Shown here: piece by piece, positions 24,420 to 33,185 of the stretch | How positions within the stretch are numbered: position 1 is the first letter of the stretch | Layout of the letters: every line of letters begins with the position of its first letter | Assembly: GCA_023430685.1 (NCBI GenBank) | Contig: JAEYZH010000137.1 | Coordinates: 1 to 45,167 of the forward strand | Origin: Pseudomonadota bacterium | GTDB lineage: Bacteria; Pseudomonadota; Gammaproteobacteria; Xanthomonadales; Rhodanobacteraceae | Direction: 5' to 3' | DNA: 45,167 nt | Translations under genes and position numbers: made by a program | Notes under the pieces: model-generated | The model's database searches: none | Told to the model about the DNA's origin: nothing | Seen by the model: the letters and a program-made list of their open reading frames with translations, nothing else

Positions 24420-24692
24420 ATGAACAAAGCCGAATTCACGGGTGCGATCGCGGAAGCGTCGGGCCTGACCAAGGCCGATGCGGAGCGCGCTGTCGAGGCG
24501 ATGTTCGACACGATCAAGAAGGCGCTGTCGTCCGGCGATTCGGTGTCGCTGGTCGGCTTCGGCACGTTCGTGGTTCGTTCGCGTGCCGCGCGCAGCGGCC
24601 GCAATCCGCGCACGGGCGACGAGATCAAGATCCCCGCGTCGAAGGTGCCGGCTTTCAAGCCCGGCAAGGCGCTCAAGGACGCGCTCGGCTGA
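24420..24692 (+). CDS. hupB: DNA-binding protein HU-beta
   Basis: A 90-residue histone-like protein that bends and compacts DNA. It begins MNKAEFTGAIAEASGLTKADAERAVEA (dimer helices), has LVGFGTFVV, then the conserved arm RSGRNPRTGDEIKIPASKVPAFKPGK. AGGAG is 7 nt before the ATG. Its place after lon is conserved in gammaproteobacteria. Confidence 0.97.
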   Translation: MNKAEFTGAIAEASGLTKADAERAVEAMFDTIKKALSSGDSVSLVGFGTFVVRSRAARSGRNPRTGDEIKIPASKVPAFKPGKALKDALG

Positions 24693-24733
24693 CCAGCGCG
24701 GGACGCCGCGCGCAGGCGCGCGCGACGGCAATC

Positions 24734-24808
24734 GGGTGCTTAGCTCAGCGGTAGAGCGTCGCCCTTACAAGGCGAGGGTCGGGGGTTCGAAACCCTCAGC
24801 ACCCACCA
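24734..24808 (+). tRNA. tRNA-Val (TAC)
   Basis: Acceptor GGGTGCT pairs with AGCACCC. D-arm GCTCAGCGGTAGAGC, anticodon stem TCGCC/GGCGA with loop CTTACAA (anticodon TAC), T-arm GGGGGTTCGAAACCCTC, encoded CCA. It lies 41 nt after hupB and may share its transcript. Confidence 0.96.
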
Positions 24809-24887
24809 GCAACAAGGGCGCGCGATTCGCCCACGCCGCACCGGCGGTCGCGGGAACGGGCAACGCGGTTTCCGCTTCCGCAACCGC

Positions 24888-24910
24888 GAGGGCGCCCGCG
24901 TGGCGCCCTC
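24888..24910 (+). terminator. Hairpin after tRNA-Val
   Basis: GAGGGCGCC, loop CGCGT, GGCGCCCTC: 9 bp perfect arms (edges accurate to about one base), with no T-run. It lies between tRNA-Val and ppiD. A CATAAT about 35 bp downstream may be a ppiD -10. Confidence 0.45.
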
Positions 24911-25012
24911 GTCGCGCATGCGGCGCGCGCGCCGCCTTCGCCGCATAATGTCGCCTCCTTTCGTTCGACACGGCCCTCGCCGGTCGGCATCTCCGAGCAC
25001 AGGTTCCCATCC

Positions 25013-26932
25013 ATGTTGCAAATGCTACGCGGCAAGAAATCCGGCCTGTTCGTCAAGATCGCGCTCGTGCTGATCACGATCGGCTTCTCGTTCTTCGGCA
25101 TCGAGTCGTACTTCGTCGCGCGCATGGACAACGGCGTCGCCAAGGTCGGCGACATCGAAGTCACGCAGGAAGAGTTCCGCGAACGCTTCAACCAGCATCG
25201 CCAGCGGCTGGTGCAGATGACGAACGGCCAGATCGACGCCTCGTATTTCGAGAATCCCGAAATCCGCGAGCAGGTGCTCAAGCAACTCGTCGACGAGAAG
25301 CTGTTGCTTGCAGCGAACGAGGAATTCGGAATCATCGTGGCGCCGCAGCGCGTGCGCGCCGAGATCCTCGCGATCCCGGCGTTCCAGGTCGACGGCGTGT
25401 TCAATGCCGAGCAGTACCGCATGGCGCTGCAATCCAACGGTCTTTCGCCACTCGGCTTCGAGGAACGCGTGCGCCAGGACCTCGGCATGCGCGAGCTGCC
25501 GACGCAGGTCGGCGCCACTGCGGTGGTGACCGCGGCCGACGTCGACGAATACCTGCGCCTGCGCGACCAGCAGCGCGACTTCAGCGTCGTGCGCCTGGAT
25601 CGACCCGCGCCGTCGAATGCAGAGGTCACGGAAGAGGACATCAATGCGTACTACGCCGCCCATTCCGACCAGTTCATGGTGCCCGAGCAGGTTTCGCTGC
25701 AGTACGTCGAACTGGACGCGTCCGCGCTCGAGATCGACCAGACGCCCGATGACAGCGTGCTGAAGGATCGCTACGAAAAGGAGAAGGCGCGCTTCGTCAC
25801 GAGCGAACAGCGCGAGGCCGCGCACATCCTGGTCAAGGTGGAAGGCAGCGGCAGCCCCGACGACCAGCGCGCCGCGCTCGCGAAGGCGCAGGCGATCGAG
25901 AAGCAGATCCGCGACGGCGGTGATTTCGCCGAGATCGCGAAGCAGAATTCGGCCGACCTCGGTTCCAGGAACCTCGGCGGCGAGCTCGGATGGATCGAGC
26001 GCGGCACGACCGACGAGGCGTTCGAGTCCGCGCTGTTCGGCCTCGCGGCGAAAGGCGATGTGTCCGCGCCCGTGCTCGGCGGCGAGGGCTACCACATCAT
26101 CCAGTTGCGCGACTTGCGCCCGGGCAAGACCCGCACGTTCGAGGAAGTGCGTCCCGAACTCGCGAAGGAATACACCGACGGCGAGCGTGAGCGCGCATGG
26201 TCGGAGAAGGCCGGGCGCTTGACCGACCTCGCCTACGAAGACCCGTCGTCGCTCGAAACCGCGGCGAAGGAGCTCGGCGTGGCCGTGAAGACGACGCCGT
26301 TGTTCAGCCGCGAGGGAGCGGCCGACGGCATCCTTGCCAACCGTGGCGTCGTGCAGGCTGCGTTCTCGGATGCGGTGCTCGTGCAGAACACCAACTCCGA
26401 GGTCATCGACCTCGGCGGCAACCATGTGGTCGTCGTGCGCCTCGCCGAACACAAGCCCGCGAAGCCGATGCCGCTCGACGAGGTGCGCGATCGCGTGCGC
26501 GAAAGCGTGCTCGGCGAGCGCGTCGAACGCGAGGCGAAGCAGCGCGCGGAGCGCCTGTTCGCCGAACTCGCGGCTGGCAAGACGCTCGCGGACGTCGCGA
26601 CGCAGGCGGCGGTCGAGGTGCAGCAGCACAAGGGCATCGGCCGCCAGGCGGCGGGCCTCGACAGCCAGCTCGTCGAAGCGGTGTTCCGCATGCCGCATCC
26701 GCAGGGTGCGCCGGTGGACAAGCTGGTCGAGCTCGGCGGCGACAGCTACGCGCTGGTGCGCCTCGAAGCGGTCAAGGATGGCGCCGTCGCGGGACTCGAT
26801 GAAAAGACCCGCGAAGCCGCGCGCAACACGCTGCAGCAGCAGTTCGCCGCGACGGCGAGTTCGGAGTTCGTGCAGGCGCTTCGCAGCGAGATCAAGGTCA
26901 CGCAGTCGCTCGCGAAGCTCGACGAACTGTAA
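25013..26932 (+). CDS. ppiD: PpiD, membrane-anchored periplasmic chaperone/foldase
   Basis: A 639-residue protein anchored by one N-terminal membrane helix (about residues 12-33, LFVKIALVLITIGFSFFGIE). The periplasmic part has SurA-like N-terminal helices (VTQEEFRERFNQHRQRL...), then a parvulin domain (REAAHILVKVEG to GYHIIQLRDL), then a C-terminal helical part. The family attends to proteins leaving the Sec translocon. The start MLQMLRGKKSG is typical, though no strong ribosome binding site is visible. The order lon-hupB-ppiD is conserved. Confidence 0.93.
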   Translation: MLQMLRGKKSGLFVKIALVLITIGFSFFGIESYFVARMDNGVAKVGDIEVTQEEFRERFNQHRQRLVQMTNGQIDASYFENPEIREQVLKQLVDEKLLLAANEEFGIIVAPQRVRAEILAIPAFQVDGVFNAEQYRMALQSNGLSPLGFEERVRQDLGMRELPTQVGATAVVTAADVDEYLRLRDQQRDFSVVRLDRPAPSNAEVTEEDINAYYAAHSDQFMVPEQVSLQYVELDASALEIDQTPDDSVLKDRYEKEKARFVTSEQREAAHILVKVEGSGSPDDQRAALAKAQAIEKQIRDGGDFAEIAKQNSADLGSRNLGGELGWIERGTTDEAFESALFGLAAKGDVSAPVLGGEGYHIIQLRDLRPGKTRTFEEVRPELAKEYTDGERERAWSEKAGRLTDLAYEDPSSLETAAKELGVAVKTTPLFSREGAADGILANRGVVQAAFSDAVLVQNTNSEVIDLGGNHVVVVRLAEHKPAKPMPLDEVRDRVRESVLGERVEREAKQRAERLFAELAAGKTLADVATQAAVEVQQHKGIGRQAAGLDSQLVEAVFRMPHPQGAPVDKLVELGGDSYALVRLEAVKDGAVAGLDEKTREAARNTLQQQFAATASSEFVQALRSEIKVTQSLAKLDEL

Positions 26933-26937
26933 TTCGG

Positions 26938-26962
26938 TTCCCGCCCGTCGAGCGGGCGGGAA
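26938..26962. terminator. Bidirectional hairpin between ppiD and the carboxypeptidase gene
   Basis: TTCCCGCCCG, loop TCGAG, CGGGCGGGAA: 10 bp perfect stem between two convergent genes, 6 nt after the ppiD stop. The T/A at the stem base is minimal. Confidence 0.55.
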
Positions 26963-26990
26963 TGCGACGCGCGCTGTCGTCTTCGGGACG

Positions 26991-28802
26991 TCAGCGCGCC
27001 GGCGCGGAATCGAAGCCGTTCTCGAAGATCGTGTCGTCGACGATCTCCGGGACTTCGATGAACACCGCATTCGGCGTGCCGGCCGTGCCGATGCCACCGC
27101 CGCGCGCGTTGCGACCCTGCACGTAAAGCAGGTGCCGCCCCGCAGCCAGCGCGGGCAGGGCAATGGTCGCGGAAACCTGCTCCGTCGCTGAATCGAACGT
27201 GCCGTCGACCGCCGCGAGCGGATTCGCGTCGATCGCGGGCTGCCAGGGCTCGCCATCGATCCACGCATCGGCCGCGACGATCGCATAGGTTTGTTCCATG
27301 CCATTGCTCTGGCGGTAGCGCGTGTCGTCGATCGTCGCGCTGACGGTCACCTGCAAGCCACCGCTTCCGCGCGTCACCTCCGACACCGCGAGATTGCGCA
27401 CGTCGGGTCCGCCGGGCAGGCGATACGGTGCGTGCAGCGCGCGCGCGGCATAGCGCAACGCGTCGAGGTTCTTCTGCACGGTCAACGTCTCGAAGCCCTG
27501 CGTGCCGTCGCAGTCCTGGAAGAAGAAGCCGTCCGTGTCGTCGGTCTCGAACGTGTAGGCAGGCACGCCGAGCAGCCCATAGATCGTGTCGTCGGTCGTG
27601 CCGTCGGTCGGATACAGTTCGTCCGCCTGCTGGGGTTCGTACTGGTTGTACGCCGCGAGGCGCCGACCGAGCCGGCGCAGGCCGTCGCGGTTCGGCGCAG
27701 GCGAGGACGTATCGCCCCAGGACCACAGCACGAGGCTTGCCGCGTTGTGGATGTCGAAGAACACGCCGCTGGTGTCGTCCGGCGCTGCGCCGCCGTCGTC
27801 GGGCAGCGACGAGGGCGCCATCGAACCGGTGCGCCGGTCGGCGAACACGCCTCCGCTGCATTCCCCCGCCGCATTGCAGGAACCCGCGACGTAGCCGACA
27901 AGGTTCTCCGTTTCGGGTTCCGATGCGGGAACCGGGCCGCGATAGGTTTCATCGCATGAGTCACCGCTCGAGCCGACGCCGAGGGTGATGTTCCAGTGGA
28001 ACGGGAAGTTGCGGTTGAGGTCGATGCCGTCGTCGCCCCACGGACTGGGGCACAGTCCGTCGACATCGTCGACGTTCTTGCGCCACCACACGCCACCCTC
28101 GGCAATCTTGCGCCCGTCGGGATTGGCCTGCAGCACGAGCCTGAAATCGTTGTGGTCGACGAGCCAGGTCGCTTCGGGATCGGTGCCGTAGTTGTGCACG
28201 AGCCATTCGCCGAAACGCGTCGTGATCTCCGCGGGCGGGTATTCGCGTGCATGGATCGAGCCGAACACGACCATCGCGGGACGATCCGGATCGTCGGCTG
28301 CGGTCGCGAGGTTCGTGATGCGCAGCGCGCGCATCTCGTAGCCGTTCGCGAATCCCTGTTCCTTGCGCCAGCTCGGTCCGATCTCGTGGACCTCGACAAG
28401 GTCCGGATGCGCGGCGGCGAGGTCATCCATCGTCGAGTAGGTGCCCTCGACCGTGCGATAACACGCGAATCCAGGGATTGCCGGATAGCCGTTCGGGCCT
28501 GTTGCGGGCAACCCCGAACGCTGCGCGTCGGTGGCGCGCGCCAGCACTGCCTGCAGCTTCGAACTTGCTTCGAGGTCGATGCCGACGAGGAAACCTTGCG
28601 ACTGCAGTCGCGCGATCGCGTGATCGTCGGCCTGCGCGCGGAAAACGCCGCGCTCGCGGTCGACCTTGAGGTGCTGGAAATGCTTCGCCGCCCGCGTGAG
28701 CTCGGCGCGGTCGCGATAAGGCACTTCGACCACCCATTCGGCGGCGAACGCCGGGTGCAGCAGGACGGCCGCGACCGCGGCGGCGAGCAGGCGGATGCGC
28801 AT
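26991..28802 (-). CDS. Secreted M14 zinc carboxypeptidase
   Basis: A 603-residue exported metallopeptidase. The signal peptide is MRIRLLAAAVAAVLLHPAFA. The M14 domain has the zinc site SIHAREYPPAE (HxxE), ANPDGR and DLNRNFP for substrate contacts, FFDIHNA with the third zinc His, and AYTFETDD with the likely catalytic Glu. It would remove C-terminal residues from peptides outside the cytoplasm. A beta-rich region follows, and the protein ends with IFENGFD (residues 592-598), a motif also present in the delta-60 protein at 33.9-35.9 kb. It is transcribed toward ppiD. Confidence 0.9.
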   Translation of the reverse strand: MRIRLLAAAVAAVLLHPAFAAEWVVEVPYRDRAELTRAAKHFQHLKVDRERGVFRAQADDHAIARLQSQGFLVGIDLEASSKLQAVLARATDAQRSGLPATGPNGYPAIPGFACYRTVEGTYSTMDDLAAAHPDLVEVHEIGPSWRKEQGFANGYEMRALRITNLATAADDPDRPAMVVFGSIHAREYPPAEITTRFGEWLVHNYGTDPEATWLVDHNDFRLVLQANPDGRKIAEGGVWWRKNVDDVDGLCPSPWGDDGIDLNRNFPFHWNITLGVGSSGDSCDETYRGPVPASEPETENLVGYVAGSCNAAGECSGGVFADRRTGSMAPSSLPDDGGAAPDDTSGVFFDIHNAASLVLWSWGDTSSPAPNRDGLRRLGRRLAAYNQYEPQQADELYPTDGTTDDTIYGLLGVPAYTFETDDTDGFFFQDCDGTQGFETLTVQKNLDALRYAARALHAPYRLPGGPDVRNLAVSEVTRGSGGLQVTVSATIDDTRYRQSNGMEQTYAIVAADAWIDGEPWQPAIDANPLAAVDGTFDSATEQVSATIALPALAAGRHLLYVQGRNARGGGIGTAGTPNAVFIEVPEIVDDTIFENGFDSAPAR

Positions 28803-28878
28803 CGAAGATCCCCGAGGTGGAAACGCCCGATGGTAGTCCGGCGCGGCCGGCCCGGACAGGGACCAGAGTCGTAGCGGG

Positions 28879-29721
28879 TTATTCGAGCTGCTCGCGCGCC
28901 CAGCGCGCGTCGAGCGCTTCCATCGCGTCGCGCGGCGACAGCCTCGCGGCCTTGTCCCAGGCCTCGGCGACGTCGTCCTCGCGCTGGTCGCCGTACAGCA
29001 GCAGCAGGCCGTTGCCGTATTCGATCCACGCGATCGGCGAGGCGGGCGTCAGTTTCAGCGCCTGCCCGAGGTGCTTCTCGGCCTCCGCCGCGCTTGCGCC
29101 ATAGGTCAGCTTCGCCAGCATGCCTCCGACCTTGCCGACGATCTCGGCGTGGTAGAGGCCGAGCGCGGTCTGGGCTTCCGCATGTCCGGGCGCGAGCCGC
29201 AACGCCTGTGCCAGCGATTCACTGACCTTGCCGGCCAGCCCCTGCGCGAGGGCCTTCGTGATCGACAAGGCCTGGCTGAGCCGGCCCAGCGCGAACGCGC
29301 GGCGGTAGTGGCTGTTCGCGAGGCCGGGCAGGGCGGCCACGGCGGCGTCGGCGAGCGCGGCGAGTTCCTCGTAGCGCGCGATGCGCGCCTTCTCGCCTTC
29401 GAGCAGGTAGGTCGCATGGATGCCGCCGGCCTTGATCGCGACCGACGCACCCAGCGCGCCGAGCGCGGTGCCGCCCTCGTAGGCCTTCTGGAAATCGCCA
29501 CGGTGGAACGCGCGCCAGGCATCCTGCAGCGCCGTCGCGATCGCGGCTGCGTCCTTGCCGAGCTTCGGCTGCGCCTTCAGCAAGCCGGCGACGTGCTTGT
29601 CGTCGGGCCAGGGCTCGAGGTCGCCGGCATGCAGGGTCTTCCAGGCCTTGGCGAGTTTGTCGCCCGCGTAATCGAAGGCCTTGTCGGGGTGCGGGAACGG
29701 GGTCCAGGCTTTCGGCGCCAT
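28879..29721 (-). CDS. Uncharacterised alpha-helical, TPR-like protein
   Basis: A 280-residue protein with no signal peptide. Several Ala/Leu-rich helix pairs look like degenerate tetratricopeptide repeats, for example SESLAQALRLAPGHAEAQTALGLYHAEI and EKHLGQALKLTPASPIAWIEYGNGLL. The N-terminus has aromatic and Pro residues (MAPKAWTPFPHPDKAFDYAG). GAAGGAG is about ten bases before the ATG at 29721. The frame is open far upstream, but that part is antisense to ligA and carries no protein signature. It is divergent from ligA. A scaffolding role is only a guess. Confidence 0.7.
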   Translation of the reverse strand: MAPKAWTPFPHPDKAFDYAGDKLAKAWKTLHAGDLEPWPDDKHVAGLLKAQPKLGKDAAAIATALQDAWRAFHRGDFQKAYEGGTALGALGASVAIKAGGIHATYLLEGEKARIARYEELAALADAAVAALPGLANSHYRRAFALGRLSQALSITKALAQGLAGKVSESLAQALRLAPGHAEAQTALGLYHAEIVGKVGGMLAKLTYGASAAEAEKHLGQALKLTPASPIAWIEYGNGLLLLYGDQREDDVAEAWDKAARLSPRDAMEALDARWAREQLE

Positions 29722-29805
29722 CGCGCGCGTGCTCCTTCGGTGCGGACGTATCCCGAGTGTGAACGGCGTGCCCGTGCTCGTCACGCCGCCCTGCGGCAAG
29801 CCCGC

Positions 29806-29811
29806 TAGAAT
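29806..29811 (+). promoter_or_regulatory. -10 element directly upstream of ligA
   Basis: TAGAAT ends 6 nt before the ligA ATG, which would place the transcription start on the A of the start codon. No ribosome binding site is seen and the -35 is poor. This fits a leaderless mRNA. Confidence 0.4.
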
Positions 29812-29817
29812 CCGTGC

Positions 29818-32175
29818 ATGAGCCCTTCCGCCAGGACCAGCGCAGCGCGCATCGCCGAGCTGCGCGCGCGCATCGACGACGCCAATCACCGCTACCACGT
29901 GCTCGACGAACCCGACATCGCGGACGTCGAATACGACCGGCTCCTGCGCGAACTCGAGGCGCTCGAAGCCGCGCACCCGGACCTCGTCACGCCCGAATCG
30001 CCGACGCAACGCGTTGGTGCGGCGCCATCGGGCGCGTTCGCGTCGGTGCGCCACGAGATCCCGATGCTGTCGCTCGCGAATGCTTTCAGCGACGAGGAGG
30101 TCGGCGATTTCGTGCGCCGCATCGAGCAACGCCAGGACACCACGGACCCGCTGTTCTCGGTGGAACCGAAGTTCGACGGCCTCGCGATCAGCCTGCGCTA
30201 CGAGCAGGGCCTGTTCGTGCGCGGCGCGACGCGCGGCGACGGCGAACAGGGCGAGGACGTCAGCGCGAACCTGCGCACGATCCGGTCGATTCCGCTGCGC
30301 CTGCGGGGCGAGCGGTTTCCGGCCGTGCTCGAGGTGCGCGGCGAAGTCTACATGCCACGTGCGGCGTTCGAGGCCTGGAACGAACGCGCGCGTCGCGACG
30401 GCGGCAAGGTGCTTGCCAATCCACGCAACGGCGCGGCGGGTTCGCTGCGCCAGCTCGATGCGCGCATCACCGCGCAGCGTCCGCTCGCGTTCTACGCCTA
30501 TGCGCTCGGCGTGGTGGAAGGCGCGAAGTTGCCGCCCACGCATTCGGGCACGCTTGCGCGACTGCGCGAATGGGGCCTGCCGGTCAGTCCGCTGGTCGAG
30601 ACCGCGCGCGGCGTCGCCGGCTGCCTCGCGTACTACGAGCGGATCGGTGCGCAGCGCGATGCGTTGCCGTTCGACATCGATGGCGTGGTCTACAAGGTCG
30701 ACGACCTCGCCGCGCAGCGCGAGCTCGGATTCGTCGGGCGCACGCCGCGCTGGGCGATCGCGCACAAGTTTCCGGCGCAGGAACAGCAGACGACGGTCGA
30801 GGCGATCATCGTCAACATCGGCCGCACCGGCGCCGCCACGCCCGCGGCGAAGCTCGCGCCGGTGCAGGTCGGCGGCGTGACGGTGACCAATGCGACCCTG
30901 CACAACGCCGACCAGGTCGCGCGCCTCGACGTGCGCGTCGGCGATACCGTGATCGTGCGGCGTGCGGGGGACGTGATCCCCGAAGTCGTGCGGGTGGTGC
31001 CAGAGGCCCGGCCCGCGCGCACGCGACCGTGGCGGATGCCGTCGCACTGCCCGATCTGCGGATCGGAAATCGTGCGCGAGGAGGGCGAGGCGGTGGCCCG
31101 CTGCAGCGGCGGGCTCGCATGTGCGGCGCAGCGCACGCAGGCGATCTTCCATTTCGCCTCGCGTCGCGCGATGGACATCGAGGGCCTCGGCGAACGCTAC
31201 ATCGAGGATCTCGGCGACCTCGGCTACCTCGAGTCGGTGGCGGACCTCTACCGACTAGGCGTCGAGGACCTCATCGAGATGAAGCGGCGCGCGGACGAGC
31301 GCGACGGCACCACGCCCGAAACCGCCAAGGCCGGCAAGATCGCGACGCGCTGGGCGGAGAACCTCGTCGAGGCGATCGACCGCAGCCGCCGCACGACGCT
31401 GCCGCGGTTCCTCTACGCGCTCGGGATCGAACATGTCGGCGAAAGCACGGCGAAGGTGCTCGCGACCTGGTTCGGCAGCATCGAGCGGATCAGGCGCCTG
31501 CCGTGGCCGTTGCTGACCCTCGTGCCCGACATCGGCGGCGAAGTCGCTCGAGCGATCGGCCACTTCTTCGAACAGGCCGGCAACCAGCGCGTCATCGACG
31601 ACCTGCTCGCGCGCGGCGTGGTGCCAGGCGACGAACACGCGCCGTCGCCGAAGCTGCGTTCGCGGCTCGATGCCGGCGCTGCGCTCGCGGGCATCGGGAT
31701 TCCGAAACTCACCGCGAAGCGCGCCGCGCAGCTCGTCGCACGATTCCCGCAGGCGCGCGCGATGCTCGCTGCAGGCGAGGATGCGCTCGCGGACGCGGGC
31801 CTGCCCGCGGACACCGCGCAGGCCCTGATCGCCTGGCGTCAATCTCCCGCGAACGCACACCTGCTCGTGCGCACGCTCGAGGCGATCGACGACTTGCGCG
31901 CCACGCTGGAACAGACCGCGGGCGAGCATCCCGCGCTGCCACTCGACGGCCAGACCTTCGTGCTCACCGGCACGCTGTCGGCGCTCAGTCGCGACGAGGC
32001 GAAGGCGCGGCTCGAGGCGCTCGGCGCGAAGGTCGCCGGCAGCGTGTCGAAGAAGACGAACGCGGTCGTCGCGGGCGCGTCGGCGGGTTCCAAGCTCGAC
32101 AAGGCGACCGAACTCGGGATCGAGGTCCGCGACGAAGCCTGGCTGCTCGCCTTGCTCGCGGAACACGAGGCCTGA
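29818..32175 (+). CDS. ligA: NAD+-dependent DNA ligase
   Basis: A 785-residue ligase sealing nicks in replication and repair. The Ia domain begins with helices and YHVLDEPDIADVEYDRL. The adenylation domain has the nucleophile Lys118 in EPKFDGLA, with RGDGEQGEDVS and EVRGEVYM. OB domain, then a four-Cys zinc finger (CPIC ... C ... C), helix-hairpin-helix repeats and a C-terminal BRCT domain (GQTFVLTGTLSALSRDEAK). It is longer than E. coli LigA (671), with extra residues near IEMKRRADERDGTTPETAK and in the HhH part, as in other Lysobacterales. Confidence 0.97.
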   Translation: MSPSARTSAARIAELRARIDDANHRYHVLDEPDIADVEYDRLLRELEALEAAHPDLVTPESPTQRVGAAPSGAFASVRHEIPMLSLANAFSDEEVGDFVRRIEQRQDTTDPLFSVEPKFDGLAISLRYEQGLFVRGATRGDGEQGEDVSANLRTIRSIPLRLRGERFPAVLEVRGEVYMPRAAFEAWNERARRDGGKVLANPRNGAAGSLRQLDARITAQRPLAFYAYALGVVEGAKLPPTHSGTLARLREWGLPVSPLVETARGVAGCLAYYERIGAQRDALPFDIDGVVYKVDDLAAQRELGFVGRTPRWAIAHKFPAQEQQTTVEAIIVNIGRTGAATPAAKLAPVQVGGVTVTNATLHNADQVARLDVRVGDTVIVRRAGDVIPEVVRVVPEARPARTRPWRMPSHCPICGSEIVREEGEAVARCSGGLACAAQRTQAIFHFASRRAMDIEGLGERYIEDLGDLGYLESVADLYRLGVEDLIEMKRRADERDGTTPETAKAGKIATRWAENLVEAIDRSRRTTLPRFLYALGIEHVGESTAKVLATWFGSIERIRRLPWPLLTLVPDIGGEVARAIGHFFEQAGNQRVIDDLLARGVVPGDEHAPSPKLRSRLDAGAALAGIGIPKLTAKRAAQLVARFPQARAMLAAGEDALADAGLPADTAQALIAWRQSPANAHLLVRTLEAIDDLRATLEQTAGEHPALPLDGQTFVLTGTLSALSRDEAKARLEALGAKVAGSVSKKTNAVVAGASAGSKLDKATELGIEVRDEAWLLALLAEHEA

Positions 32176-32191
32176 TCGTGTTTCGCGCCGG

Positions 32192-33163
32192 ATGACGACC
32201 GACCGCTCGCACCCGCGCCTGCGCGAGGCGCTGGAGTCGCGCGCGCGACTCCACGCGCTCGTGCGCGGATTCTTCGCAGCGCGCGCCGTGCTGGAAGTCG
32301 AGACGCCGATCCTGTCCGCGGCCGGCAACACCGAGCCCAACATCGAGGCATTCATGACGCTGTTCAGCGGCCACGTGGACGCAGGTTCGCGCGAACGCTG
32401 GCTGCGTACGTCGCCGGAGTATCCGCTCAAGCGGCTGCTGGCCGCCGGCATCGGCGATTGCTTCGAACTCGGGCGGGTGTTCCGCAACGGGGAGGCAGGC
32501 AGGCGCCACAATCCCGAGTTCACGATGCTCGAGTGGTATCGCGTCGGTTGGGACCACCGGCGTCTCGCACGCGAAGCCGCGGCGCTGGTCGTCGACGCGA
32601 TGGCTTCGGCCGGCCACGCGACGACGATCGGCGAGCAGTCCTATCGCGACCTGTTCCTCGCGGGCGTCGGCCTCGACCCGTACCAGGCGTCGATCGCGGA
32701 ACTGCAGGCTGCGCTCGGCGATCTGCGCATCGATGCGCAGGGGCTCACGCGCGACGACTGGCTCGACCTCGTGCTCACGCATCGGCTGCAGCCGGGGTTC
32801 GCGCGCGACCGCGTCATGATCGTGCACGATTTCCCCGCCAGCCAGTGCGCACTCGCGCGGATCCGTGCGGGCGACCCACCGGTCGCCGAGCGATTCGAAC
32901 TGTTCCTCGGTCCTTGCGAACTCGCCAACGGCTACCACGAGTTGAACGATCCGGCCGAGCAGCGCGCGCGTTTCGTCGCCGACAACGCACGCCGCCGCGA
33001 TCGCGGACAGCGTGAATTGCCCATGGATGAACATTTCCTCGATGCGCTCGCGACGATGCCAGCCTGCGCGGGCGTCGCGCTCGGCATCGACCGCCTGCTG
33101 ATGTGCATGGCCGGCAGCGACGACATCCGCGACGTGCTTGCGATTCCGTTCGCGCGCGCGTGA
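32192..33163 (+). CDS. epmA: EF-P lysine lysyltransferase EpmA (GenX/PoxA)
   Basis: A 323-residue LysRS-like enzyme (E. coli 325) that attaches beta-lysine to elongation factor P, helping translation of polyproline stretches. It lacks the anticodon-binding domain. Class II motifs are visible: FFAARAVLEVETPILS, then RTSPEYPLKRLLAAG, FRNGEAGRRHNPEFTMLEWY, FELFLGPCELANGYHEL and GVALGIDRLLM. It starts 16 nt after ligA and probably shares its transcript. The REP array begins 22 nt after its stop. Confidence 0.94.
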   Translation: MTTDRSHPRLREALESRARLHALVRGFFAARAVLEVETPILSAAGNTEPNIEAFMTLFSGHVDAGSRERWLRTSPEYPLKRLLAAGIGDCFELGRVFRNGEAGRRHNPEFTMLEWYRVGWDHRRLAREAAALVVDAMASAGHATTIGEQSYRDLFLAGVGLDPYQASIAELQAALGDLRIDAQGLTRDDWLDLVLTHRLQPGFARDRVMIVHDFPASQCALARIRAGDPPVAERFELFLGPCELANGYHELNDPAEQRARFVADNARRRDRGQRELPMDEHFLDALATMPACAGVALGIDRLLMCMAGSDDIRDVLAIPFARA

Positions 33164-33185
33164 GCGGCGGATGTGGGTGTGGCGG

